Positions 12,761-23,939 of a stretch of 64,000 bases of DNA are shown piece by piece. A model generated the notes under the pieces. It saw nothing but the letters and a program-made list of their open reading frames with translations. It was not told the origin of the DNA and did not search any database. Position 1 is the stretch's first letter. Each line of letters begins with the position of its first letter. The DNA comes from Hypomyces perniciosus (lineage: Eukaryota > Ascomycota > Sordariomycetes > Hypocreales > Hypocreaceae). Where the stretch lies: assembly GCA_008477525.1 (NCBI GenBank), contig SPDT01000002.1, positions 372,001 to 436,000 of the forward strand. Direction: 5' to 3'. Made by a program: the position numbers and the translations under genes.

Positions 12761-14569
12761 CTAATCATACGCGTACAGAGAAGCGTTCGTGCCTCGAACA
12801 TAGATCGCCATTCTCTCACCTCCACGAGGATCAACCACCGGAGCGTCGGTAATCACTCCACCGATCGACTGCCAGTCATTCCACGCAGACCCGTTCCATT
12901 CTTTTACATAGGCAGAATTGTTAGTCCCCTGTACTGCGAGCGAGATCCTATTGCCACCCCAAGCGACAGCCGACGGACGAGACATGACAACTCCCCCAAG
13001 GCTGGTCCATCCTGTCGCTGAGGGCACCCAAGCAGTGCCATTCCACGACTTTTGATGAACGGCATTGTTGGTCCCCTGGACGAAGAGGTCTAATCGGTTA
13101 GGTCCTTTCGATACCGGCGTGATATCGTCCATGACTGTCCCACCGAGGCTTTGCCAGCCCGTGACCGAAGGCTGCCAGACCGATCCGTTCCACGTCTTTT
13201 GGTAGACACCATTATTTGTACCTCGGACAAATATGTCGATGCGGTTAAGGCCCCAACACACTGCCTTGGGAGATCCCAGGATCGTGCCACCTAGGTTCTC
13301 CCATCCCGTGAGGCTGGGCTGCCAGGAGTTGCCGTTCCAGGCTTTGTGGTAGACAGCGTTGTTCATGCCGCGCACAAAGAGATCGAGACGGTTTGCACCC
13401 CAGGATACGGCGCAGATATCGCCGATGATTCCTCCTCCGAGACTCTCCCATCCGCTCCAGGTGGTGCCGTTCCACGACTTGTGCCAACAGGCGTTGTCAG
13501 TGCCGAGACCGAAGAGATCAATGCGATTATCACCCCAAGAGACGGCGGTGACGTTTCCGTAGATGGTCCCGCCTAGGTTCTCATATGAGATCTCGCCAGG
13601 ACCCCAGGTTGTGCCGCCACCATTCTGCCATTTGCGGTAGACGGCGTTGTTTGTGCCCCTGACGAACACATCGGTTCGGCCCGGTGCCCAAGAGACAACT
13701 GCGGGCAGGCCGTAGAACAGCCCACCGAGATGACGCCACGATGGATAGAGGTTGCGGATTCCATTACGGTCATCCTCGGTCAAGGCCCTCTTAGTGAAGT
13801 TGGACGACACGGAGGGATACATGACCGCCCCGGGAGCATTGCTATGAGCGAGACCAAGGATATGGCCAAATTCATGGAGGCCAACAGTCTCGACGTCGAA
13901 AGAACTGGCCACGGCACCGTCAACCCAAGTGTGCTCCGTGTCATCGTAGTGGACTGGGAGCGGGAGGTTGTTCACAATGACGGAGTAGCCCGGTGGGAAG
14001 TCTGCGTGAGCTAGGACACCAACCACCATGGAATGATCAGGGTCGTTGGCAGGGCAGAATTCGACGAAGACTTCAGGATTCTGATTTGTTGCGACTTCTG
14101 TGAAAGTCAAGCCAACCCCAGCGTCGGTCCAGGTCCTTAGAGCACGCCTGATTGCCGCTTTGCAGACATCAGCACTGAGCTGCGATGACATGGTTCCGAA
14201 GCAGTACCGGATGTTGCGATCCTTCCACGGACCGACAGTCGCGAAGTCAACAGAGTTGAGCCGGTCAGGAAACCCACAGCGCTCATCTGTCATAGCAGCC
14301 CTTGTGACGGGTCCAAAGATGCCGTCAACCTCGACATGAAAGAAATCCTGAAAGGCTTTGAGGGCTGTGACAGTCTCCTCTCCGACCGTGTCGGTGGAAA
14401 CCACGTCGAGGGGCATGTAGCCATAATGCTTCAGGTAGTTGTGAACCTCAGTTACATCACATTTGTCTCCGACGCAGAAAGTCGGAACGGACTTGATCTT
14501 GGATCGATCAACGGGGACTTTGATTGCCTCCTTGGGTGGGGGGTAGCCTCCCTTGAAGTCTGAAGCCAT
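12761..14569 (-). CDS. Matrixin-like metalloprotease with lectin beta-propeller
   Basis: A single exon of about 602 residues. Order of parts: peptidoglycan-binding-like helical prodomain (about residues 35-100), a cysteine-switch-like ERCGFPD, then a metzincin catalytic domain. Its zinc motif [11 protein letters not shown] has ligands H232, H236 and H242 and is followed by a VMYPS Met-turn. The rest is seven repeats of about 45-50 residues, each ending in W-x-(S/N)-LGG and carrying a GTNNAVYxK-type strand. This matches seven-bladed PLL-type lectin propellers. M10-family enzymes cleave proteins; the propeller probably binds glycans. There is no signal peptide. The ATG at 14569 has a good context (ACGCCATGG). 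An open frame continues 60 codons upstream, but a probable leader intron (GTAAGC at about 14628 to CCCCAG at about 14585) would put that extension out of frame. Confidence 0.85.
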   Translation of the reverse strand: MASDFKGGYPPPKEAIKVPVDRSKIKSVPTFCVGDKCDVTEVHNYLKHYGYMPLDVVSTDTVGEETVTALKAFQDFFHVEVDGIFGPVTRAAMTDERCGFPDRLNSVDFATVGPWKDRNIRYCFGTMSSQLSADVCKAAIRRALRTWTDAGVGLTFTEVATNQNPEVFVEFCPANDPDHSMVVGVLAHADFPPGYSVIVNNLPLPVHYDDTEHTWVDGAVASSFDVETVGLHEFGHILGLAHSNAPGAVMYPSVSSNFTKRALTEDDRNGIRNLYPSWRHLGGLFYGLPAVVSWAPGRTDVFVRGTNNAVYRKWQNGGGTTWGPGEISYENLGGTIYGNVTAVSWGDNRIDLFGLGTDNACWHKSWNGTTWSGWESLGGGIIGDICAVSWGANRLDLFVRGMNNAVYHKAWNGNSWQPSLTGWENLGGTILGSPKAVCWGLNRIDIFVRGTNNGVYQKTWNGSVWQPSVTGWQSLGGTVMDDITPVSKGPNRLDLFVQGTNNAVHQKSWNGTAWVPSATGWTSLGGVVMSRPSAVAWGGNRISLAVQGTNNSAYVKEWNGSAWNDWQSIGGVITDAPVVDPRGGERMAIYVRGTNASLYAYD

Positions 14570-16851
14570 GGCGTGTTCGTTGCTCTGGGGTGTCAATAGA
14601 GGATTTTGATAATAATTTAGAAGCTTACTGTTGAAATGAAAGAATCGTCTTGCTGGACGAGTGGCCATATTTATATCCATTCCTGTATTGTTCGAGGTGC
14701 TTGAAGGTACGAACATTACAGTTACATCACATGGGAATCCAGCAATCAAGGACAGGATCGGTCACAGGTTCATTAAGTTGTCTAGTAGTATTCAATAAAT
14801 CGAAGCCTGGAACAATCCAGGATTGTGTCATTATGATGTGATTGAGCCTCCATCCAGCCTCATTAGAGATGTGCTTATCCAGCTCAGACGCCACTGTCTT
14901 ATTCAAGTTGATGTAGGTGATCGTTCATGAAGCCATTCGCCAATTATGTTGAGTAAAACAGCCAAGATTTCCGCTTCCTAGCGGACACATCGTCTAGGAG
15001 TTTTGAGGGATGCTGATATAACCCATCAGAGCCTGCTTATGAGCTAGTCATTCGTTAAACCAACCCTAGCATCACCATAGGGCTGAGCAGCAGTCACACC
15101 CGCACAGCCTCGCAACTTTAAACAAAGTAGAGGAGCTGCCTAGATCCGAAAGATTTCATGGGATATCTGTTGCCAATCACTCTTAAAGGTCTAGACCTTG
15201 GCTCGCGGCTGACGAGCGCCTCCTCCGGTAGCTAGGAGGCAGCCCCATCAGCTGCACCACGCCACAAGCCGAGTGCCGTGAAGAATAGTATTGATGGCTT
15301 CGATCAATATCACATTTGGCTCGTGTTCATTGAGTCTTGGCCAAAGGACTATCGTTGCCAAAATTGAATTGTGGCAGGATTTTGATCACACGCTTGTGGT
15401 TACAAGCCACTTATATTGACAGCGCCCAGGCATCTATACAAAAGATGGGAAGTGTTTCCTTGTTTCCTTGATCAATAACCCTTCAGCCACATTCGTCAGC
15501 TAGATAACCCTATTTTTATGCATGTTTCGAAACATATTGACAGCCCGCCTTTGCTTTCTCCTGGTTTTGGGGTGTCTAGCCGAACAGTCCCACCGTACAA
15601 AGGACAGAGAACAATAATACATTATGTAGCTGATTGTGATGAATCAGATAAGCCTTGTGATGGAAAGGTGTATTCGGCACCCGTTGGTGTTCTTGTGGCT
15701 CGAACCAGCTGCCAGCGATGATGAACTAAACATTCATTGCGTGAAGAAGTTCAAGCCAACAAGGCTTTGGAAGCCATAGTTCGTCGTGACTTGGTCATTG
15801 ACATGAAGGCCAGCGGACACAAGCTGGCGTAGCGTTCGGTTAGCATATCGAGAGTCGCACTTTTTGTCCCCTGATTTAAGATGAGTCGCGTGTCCATCAA
15901 ATGCGGAGATGAGCAAGGTGGTGAGGTGAGGGAACATGTGTGTGGGAGAGGTGTCTTGGTTAGTTTAGCAGCATCCCAGAGCGGTTAAGTAGTCAGTAGT
16001 CAATGTTGCTGTCCGAGATGACGTAGCTAGGGCAAGGCTGATTTATCTCCTGATGGGTAACCGGCGTCGAAAGAATGTAGAGAGACTGAGTTTACTTACT
16101 CCGTACTAGTAATTGTATCCAAAAAATGGGTAATGTGGCTTTGAGGTGATTCATCACCGGTTCCGGCGTCCTCATCCATTTTTACCGTAGCCAGGGGAAT
16201 TTGAATTATTATGTCTGCATTAGGAAAGTGAAGCTCGCGATATCACTGTCTAGTCAAATTCTTGGTGTTTTACAGCTCTTCCAACGCAGCCTTGTTCAAC
16301 ACATAGAGTGCCTGTGATTCGGCCTCTTATTTGTCAAGATATTATCCATCATATCTGTATGGTCAGGATTGATCATATCAAAATTCCCAATATACGATTA
16401 TCGCACTCCTATGCACCTACTACCATTTATAGATCGCCGTCCTACGGCCCCTCTTTCTTTGCTCTAAATAGCCTCTATCAACAAACAGAGTCCTTTAAGT
16501 ATGACTGTTCCGCTCCACAGCTAGGTCTGACAGCTGAGCTAATAAAATCCGACACCGGCGATGAAGACTGCAAAGTCACGTCATCCCACTTCAGTACGAT
16601 TTATAATAAACATAGAGACTCCGTACGAGGTACTTGATAGAGGATATCCCTTGATATTTCGAATTTGTCATCATATCAGTAGTGAGCTTGTGACGGAAGT
16701 CTATGAGGCAGGCTTGACGTCACAAATCGCAGTCACCCTATACTTGTTAGCATCGCTAATTATTTAAGTGCATGAACTTCGAAACATCTGCATTTCAACC
16801 ACTAGTCCTCTACTGCATCTTGAGCTTTCATACTCGAACGTGCCAAACATC
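14570..16851. other. AT-rich intergenic region
   Basis: No supported gene. Stretches around 15170-15270 can fold into hairpins but do not make a tRNA cloverleaf. One TACTYCGTA copy lies at 16097-16105. The AT-richness and frequent TA steps would fit old mutated repeats, but no transposon ends or coding remnants are visible. Confidence 0.55.
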
Positions 16852-17368
16852 ATGGCTACTGAAGAAGGACGACCCCCCTACCCGCCTTTCACTGCCGAAA
16901 CGGCCCGGATTAAGGTGAAAGCTGCCCAAAACGCTTGGAACACAAAGTTGGTACCCCGTGCATAGAACTTTCACAGACTGCTAACGGGTATCCAGGAATC
17001 CTGAAGCTGTCAAGATGGCATATACTCCAGATTCCATCTGGCGCAACCGTGACCAGTTTCTACAGGGTCGAGATGCCATCAAGGCGTTCCTTACGGAGAA
17101 ATGGTCCAAAGAGAATGGCTACAGATTGCGAAAGGAGCTATTTGCGTTTACTGAGAACAAGATTGCTGTCCAATTTTGGTATGAGTGGCATGACGAATCG
17201 GGGCAGTGGTGGCGAACGTACGGGCTTGAAGATTGGACATTTGCAGATAATGGCTTGATGAGAAAGCGCCAGATGAGCGGGAACGATGTGAAGATTTCTG
17301 ATGAGGAGAGGTGGTTCAAAGATGGAGTTGATGTGAATGAAGTAGAAATCTCAGAGAAACACTGGTAG
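16852..17368 (+). CDS. NTF2-like / DUF1348 family protein
   Basis: Two exons, 16852-16946 and 16996-17368, encode about 155 residues. The 49-nt intron starts GTTGGT, carries a GCTAAC branch point and ends TCCAG. The split codon is AAG, which joins NAWNTK to NPEAVKMAYTPDSIWRNR. This pattern (AxxAWNTx-PExVxxAYTxDSxWRNR, then FLxGRxxIxxFLxxKW, then a WWRTYGLEDWxF stretch) is characteristic of the DUF1348 group of the SnoaL/NTF2-like cone fold. These are small soluble proteins with no assigned reaction. Length and start agree with the family. It stands alone in a gene-poor area. Confidence 0.9.
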
Positions 17369-19024
17369 CGTTGCCATCTGACGGCCGACCCTGAAAAGTG
17401 ATTCAGGGAGGGGCGGGAACCTTCAAGGTGAAGAGGCTCCGAGTCGAAGTACACGTATTTATAAGCAAACTATTCATCTACCCTGGGTGGTATCACACTG
17501 TTAAAAGCGAACGGATCTTTTGTCTCACAGAATTCTGTCATCGTCTTCCGAGGCAATGATGCGGGCGTGGATCCCTTGGGCCGACCTACCTTTTTGCCGA
17601 TTGGATTACTTCGGGTGAGTGATTAGTAGTAGACTACTACCTACTTCTCTTTAGAGTAATATTAGAAAGCATTTCGAAATGAACCTAGCGCTGACTGACC
17701 AGTTGAGCGATTTCGGCCCGTTGCAAGTTTCCCTGCGTCGAATAGCATTGAAGGATTGACTTATCAGGTGCTCTAGTAATTTCTTAAATTCTACTGGCCC
17801 ATTACTAAATGGCCTTATCCTGTGCCTCATGCAAAGTCTGGAACTGCCAAATCTGGGGTAGCACAACGGAATAGCATAACGGAATACATATCTATGTGTG
17901 GAGTACAGACGGTATATGTGTCCGAGGATATGAGCTAATTTTATTCTTTTTGCAGGGGTAACTGGAAAGAAATATCTTTGCGGGGGAAGAAAGGTCGAAC
18001 TGGTAGGTATTGCTGGTAATATTTTCCCTGTCTCTATTTTTCGTACGAGATTGAAGCTGGAACTAAGAAGTAGCACACTTAATAGAGTCGGATTCAGAGG
18101 ATTTATAAATTGTTGTAATGCCTCTCGTCTTGTATCATGCGGGATTGTCAAGCAACACGGCGTTGCTCGTATTTCCTTATTCTTGTCTTAAACACCGTTC
18201 CTCAGCCGCAGCAGCAAGATGGCGTGATAACATTGACATGATTCTATCATGCGCCAAGCCTAGCTCAACATCCATGGCAATGGCGTTCTTCTAGGAAATC
18301 CTGCGACTGCGAACAACCGAAAGCCGAAGCAGTACGGAGTAGACGAGATGACAGATGACAGATGACAGATGAAAAGGGCGTGATGATGAGCAAACTGTAT
18401 TACGAGTAGTATTATGGACAGGGGATGGCGGCATGGGACCACTAGTAGATCGTGGCGCTCGGAAGCAAAAGGTACCAAAAGCAATCTTATCTACCTGACG
18501 AAATGAGCAAGCCACATATCTCCACCAAGGTCAAATGATGTGGTCACAGTGGTTGTGTAGTATCGCGTCTGCTTGGCCGCATGTTGTTTGATGACTGCAT
18601 CTGCATCCCGTTGCATGTGCCCATATTTGCTATTACAAAGCAAGACGAGAGAGAAGAAAGAGAAAAAGATGGGCCCGGCTGTGGAGGAAGAAGAACCTTG
18701 TTGTTTCTTCTTATGCTTCGTTTACAACAGCTTCGTTCGTGCTGGCGATGTGGCAGGCAGAACAGCAAGGGCAAGCATAAAGCCGGTCGACTGACTGACT
18801 GACTGCCTATGCTTTGACACCGCATGGCGTATAGTACTCAGTTGAATGTAAAAATCCACTTACTGAGTAGTCATTCTTTGTCATACATCAACTCATTTCG
18901 CCCACGGACATATGCATTATCGCCAGACTGGATTTAGTTTAGGCCTCCGGAGGACAGACCGAATATGGAGGCCTGCCAAGTCGAGTCAATGTGCGGAGCC
19001 GCCCGAAAGTCCCACGGCCTCATA
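17369..19024. other. Intergenic region
   Basis: No supported gene. It includes a short tandem repeat of GATGACA units at about 18347-18372 and one TACGGAGTA at 18333-18341. Confidence 0.55.
18347..18372. repeat. Heptanucleotide tandem repeat
   Basis: About three and a half copies of GATGACA in direct tandem, in non-coding sequence. Confidence 0.75.
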
Positions 19025-19252
19025 ATGATAGTATCTTCTTTTTATGTTACACCGGTTCTATTATTGGTTGTGTCACTATCTTTCTCAATGGTCGATGCAA
19101 CCCCGAAGCCAATAGTGGCTTGGTCCTCGACTCACCGAGGCACCTTTGTGTGTCCCGTCTTCGTTCCACGAATAACAATACGGACAGATGATAACAAGAA
19201 GACTGGTTATTATTCTGTCGCTATCCGGGGCAAACACTGTGGGAAGCTGTAG
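19025..19252 (+). CDS. Possible small secreted protein (weak)
   Basis: An open frame from the ATG at 19025 would encode about 75 residues. The first 22 or so form a hydrophobic, signal-peptide-like stretch ending near VDA-TP, leaving a basic mature part of about 50 residues with two cysteines. An in-frame ATG also lies 60 bases upstream at 18965. Nothing else supports it: no recognised domain, no intron, and the length could occur by chance. It is kept because it lies in a gene-poor stretch before a secreted protease, where small secreted proteins are often missed. Confidence 0.2.
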   Translation: MIVSSFYVTPVLLLVVSLSFSMVDATPKPIVAWSSTHRGTFVCPVFVPRITIRTDDNKKTGYYSVAIRGKHCGKL

Positions 19253-20070
19253 TACACGCCATCCAAGTCCAATTAAACCTTCCAGAATATTATACCTACG
19301 ACTAATACTAAGTTATCCCCGCTCTACGGATTATTAGACACAGCATGAAAAATGACCAGAGAACAAAACCACATGAAGATGGCGGTATTGTCCGACCTCA
19401 CTGATCCCCCACCAGCTACGTGTTTACAAACGCTGCTGAATCCTGAAGAGGCCATGCCCCGATCGATCTCCGACGGTCAGATAGCCCAAAATGGTAGGTC
19501 AACGCACTGAAGTCAGCAGCGTAGTGGCAATTAAGATCTTATGCCGTCTGTTACTTTCTTAGTGCGGCGCATGCTCCACCAGTGCCGAAGATGGCTTGGA
19601 GATAATCCCTGCAATGTCTCGCGTGCCTACTTGGCGGCGCTCTCAGACCTGCCCAGCTAATACCCAAGACGGGTGCAAAAAGCTATCAGGCCCGAAGGCT
19701 AGAAGCCCCTGAGACTCGGCTCCGTGATCCGCCTTCAACGGACAGCGTCCTGCATGACCGTATGGGGTACTCTATATGGAGTAGGAGGAGCACCGCTTCC
19801 GCAGGCTGTGTGTTGCATCGCTGGGCGTCTGTTACCTTTGGTTGAGCCGTTACTTTCAGAGGCCATATCCGGTAGCTGCAGCCTTGAGCTTGTGAGGTAT
19901 AATATCTCCCGGACCCCCACCCCGAGGGTCTGCTGGAAAAAAGAAGAGCTTATCAGCATCAGTGCTCTGATCTTCTGGGGACTGGCACACCTGTCATTCA
20001 CTCCTTTCATAGTCATTCGTTCTCTATCTTGTTTGGTCGTGTCCCCTGAGTGAGGGAAGCTGATACGACG
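19253..20070. other. Upstream region of the subtilase
   Basis: No supported gene. The part nearest the subtilase should contain its promoter, but no specific regulator site can be assigned with confidence. Confidence 0.55.
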
Positions 20071-22835
20071 ATGGTGCGCTCAACATTGATGGTGTCGCTG
20101 CTTGCGGCCACGTCGACTGTCGTGGCCCAGCAGACAGACACTCCCACCCCGTCAGTTCTTCGTGGTGCCTACATCATCGAGTTCGAGGATGGCCATGTAA
20201 GTTCGATTGGATCTTTTTGTGAAGGTATCGCAGCCGTCGCTAACTAGAAACCTCGCAGGATACCTCGAAAGTCTATGACCAGATCAGCACCGAGGGCACG
20301 AAGCGTGTGGAGCTCAACTCCGAACTCTTTAGGGGTGTCTCAGTTCAGTTCCATGACATCGAGAATGCCGAAACGACAGCCACAAAGATCGCTAATCTGG
20401 CTGCGGTCAAGAACATGTGGCCGGTCACTCTGTACGCCGCGCCGAATCCCAGAGTTGAATGGATCGCCAGCCCTGGAATCAACGTCGATGCCGCCATTGT
20501 GTCCAGAGACACGAATAACACCAACGCGGATACCTACTCCCCCCATGTTATGACCCAGGTCAACAAACTCCGAGCGGAGGGCATCACTGGAAAGGGCGTC
20601 AAGGTTGCCATCGTTGACTCTGGTGTAAGTGGAAGCATCATGTCCTCCAAGAATGTCACGACTCACACTCGTTAGATCGATTACAAGCACCCTGCTCTTG
20701 GTGGGTGCTTCGGAAAGGGCTGCTTGGTCTCCTTCGGTACCGATCTCGTTGGAGATGACTACAACGGCAGAAACGCCCCTCGACCTGACAACGACCCCAT
20801 GGATTGCGGCGGCCACGGCACCCATGTCGCCGGTATTGTTGCCGCCCAGCCGAACGAGTACGGATTCACTGGTACCGCCCCCGATGTCAGCCTCGGCGCC
20901 TACCGAGTCTTTGGCTGCAATGGCTCGTCCAGTGACGATATCATCTCCGCCGCCTTTCTCAAGGCCTATCAGGATGGCGCCGACATCATCACCGCTTCTC
21001 TCGGTGGTCCCTCTGGCTGGCCTGGTACTGCCCAGGCCGCCGTTATTTCTCGTATCGTCGCTGCCGGTGTCCCCTGCACGGTTGCCGCTGGTAATGAGGG
21101 TGATCATGGCATCTTTTACGCCAGCGCACCCGCCGACGGTAAGGGCGTCACAGCCATTGCCTCTTTCGACAACACTGACACACCCACCCTCCTTTCCGCC
21201 TCCTCATACTCAATCGATGGCGCTGAGAGTCAGAAGTTTGGCTATACCATTGGCAAGCCCGATGCCTGGAATGGCATCAAGCTCCCCATCTGGGCCGCCA
21301 CATTCGACAGCACCACTCCAAACGATGCCTGCAACCCCTTCCCTGCCAACACGCCTGATCTGAGTGGCTATATTGTCCTGATTCGCCGTGGCACGTGTAC
21401 TTTCGTTCAGAAGGCCCAGAACGCCGCCGCCAAGGGAGCCAAGTACATCATGGTCTATAACAACGTCGGCGGTGCCCTCTCCATCGACATCTCCACTGTC
21501 CCTGAGATCAAGGCGGCTGGAATGGTCGAGAAGGAGACTGGCGAGGCTTGGATTGCTGCTCTCAAGGCCGGAAAGAAGGTTGCCCTCACTATGACCGTTG
21601 ATAAGACCGCCCCCAAGCTGCTCAGAACTATCAAGAACACCGTAACTGGTGGCGCTCTGAGCACGTACACCACCTGGGGACCGACCTGGGATCTTGATGT
21701 CAAGCCTCAGTTCGGTGCGCCAGGTGGTAATATCCTGTCCACCTACCCTCGCGCTCTCGGTGGCTATGCTACCCTCTCTGGCACTTCCATGGCCACTCCC
21801 CTTGCCGCCGGTGTTGTCGCCCTAATTGCCCAGGTTCGCAAGACTTTTAACCCGCGCCTAATTGAGAATCTCTTGTCAGCTACCGCTCAGACGCAGCTCT
21901 TCAACGATGGCACCAGGTTCTACAACTTCCTTGCCCCCGTTCCCCAGCAGGGCGGTGGTCTTATCCAGGCCTACGACGCCGCCTACGCCACCACTATCCT
22001 CTCGCGCTCTAGCCTGCCTTTTGGCGATGACGGCCACATCGTCAAGGTCTTGAACTTCACCATCAGTAATACCGCCAACAAGGAGATCACCTACCGCCTC
22101 TCCCACATCCCTACCAACACCGTCTACACCCTGCCCGATGACGGCAGCATCTACCCCGAGCCCTTCCCTAACGATGTTGAGGAAGCCCACGCCGAGCTCA
22201 AGCTTAGTGAGGACAAGGTGACCCTGGGTGCCGGCCAGTCTGCCACCATCGAGGTCCTCCCTACCCCTCCTACTGGCGTTAATGCCAAGCGCCTAGCCGT
22301 TTGGTCCGGCTTCATCGCCATCAACGGCACCGACGGAAGCTCTCTGTCTATCCCCTACCAGGGCCTTGCAGGCTCTCTTCACAGTCAGACCGTCCTAGGC
22401 CCGAAGGATTCCTGGATCAGCAACTCCACTGACACTGAGTTCAACCCCATCGCCGGCAACACCACCTGGACCCTGCCCTCTCCGGGCACCGCTACGGGCG
22501 CTGATGTTCTGCCTGCGCTGGTCTTCAACACAGCTCTAGGATCGCCTCTCGTCCGTGCCGATATTGTTCCCTTGACCACCTGTCCACCCAACTCGACCAC
22601 CGAGTTCTTTGGCACCAAGACCATCGGTCAGCCCCAGGGATTCCCTGCCCAGTTCCAGCCCCGTGGTAAGAACCCGACTGTTTGGGACGGCACGCTCAGC
22701 GACGGCAGCTTTGCTCCTGCGGGCAAGTACAAGATCGTGTTCCGTGCGCTCAAGATCTTTGGTGATGAGAAGAAGAAGGAGGACTGGGACGTTAGCGAGA
22801 CGGCGGCGTTGCGCATCAGCTACAAGAAGGCGTAA
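20071..22835 (+). CDS. Secreted Vpr-like subtilisin protease with PA domain
   Basis: Three exons, 20071-20196, 20259-20624 and 20676-22835, encode about 883 residues. The introns (62 and 51 nt) keep frame, and the first has a GCTAACT branch point. A signal peptide (about residues 1-19, ending VVAQQ) is followed by an inhibitor-like propeptide. The S8 catalytic triad is Asp162 (VDSG), His211 (GHGTHVAG) and Ser535 (SGTSMATP). A PA domain sits inside the catalytic domain (IRRGTCTFVQKA region). A C5a-peptidase-like Fn3 module follows (FTISNTANKEITYRL region). This is the bacterial-like class of fungal subtilases, the group to which Metarhizium Pr1C is assigned as far as I recall. It should be an extracellular endoprotease used in nutrition or host-tissue breakdown. 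The long C-terminal region is complete, with no breaks. Confidence 0.93.
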
Positions 22836-23939
22836 AGGAAAATTAGAAAGGGAATAGAAGAAGATATGAAGACATTGATATGAAAGAGCGATGGCTAGAC
22901 TATGACATCCGTACTGTAGCGTACGTGTACAATATAATGAACCTGGAAGCATCGATATTATCAAGACTCGCGAGTACAAAGTCCCTGATCATGTGCCAGG
23001 TCCCGTGAGGCTGTCTTCTGGCAAGATACCTACTCTACTACATACCAAGATCACACCAATCGTCACGTGATATCGCAGCCGTCTCAGACAACACCAGCTT
23101 CGGCCAACAGACGGCGCGAAATGAAGAGCGATCAACCCAAACCAAACCATCCAATCAGAGCCGCGCGTCGCCGCCCACGGCAGCAGGCAGCAGGATTCCT
23201 TCGATCCATTTGTGCTGCTCCGCCCTGGGCTTTGCGGGGGTGATTGGCCATTTGGCCTTTGGGTCCTTTGGGGTCAGCCAACCGCCAGCCTCAGGAGAGG
23301 CCAAGGACGAGTCGATAAGAGCACATGGTTTGCATGTCGACCTGCAGGCCCTGTTGCTTCATTACACAGGATAGGCACCGAGATTAACCTTGATAGGCTG
23401 CCAGCCAGGTTCGGACAGAGACGGACGACGTCTTTATTTTATTCTTTTGTGGAGGAGGCAGCGGCGCTTTGGCAGCTTACGAGTACTTGGACCAGCAGGC
23501 AATCGTTCTCTCTCAAAGACTTCTTTTTTCTCTCTCTTCTGGCTCTCCCAGCGCGCATCGAGGATCCTGCATATGCTTGGGTCGTTACGAAGTAGATTGG
23601 CAGCTTGTGCTTCGCCTGTCGTCAATCTCAGCGAACTCCCTTGACACTGCGATGCGTCAGCCTTGAGCGTCACAAATCATCGGCAGCATCGGTTGGCTGG
23701 GAAGCTGTTGAACATTGTTGTCCCTCTCAATCTCATCCAGATACGGCCCTTGCTATCGACTCAGGCCCACTGAACTGATACGTTCGTCAATCTACATACA
23801 TACGTGATAAGTGGGTGCGGAAAGAGAGCGACCAGGATCTCTTCAGGCAACAGCAAATCATATATCTACTGCCTAGTATTTTGTATATCTATCACCGGGA
23901 AGGACGGCATCGGCTCTTCCCATCCGCACATCGTCAATC
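22836..23939. other. Intergenic region between subtilase and HeLo-like gene
   Basis: No supported gene. It contains the presumed terminator of the subtilase and promoter of the next gene. One TACGAAGTA lies at 23586-23594. Confidence 0.55.

Noticed and set aside
15200..15270. tRNA-like or structured RNA signal
   Set aside because: Hairpins such as CCTCCTCCGG...CTAGGAGG are visible, but no acceptor stem, anticodon loop and T-arm combination can be built on either strand.
14570..18100. Relic transposon mutated by RIP
   Set aside because: The region is AT-rich, but no terminal repeats, target duplications or broken transposase or reverse transcriptase motifs could be found by eye.
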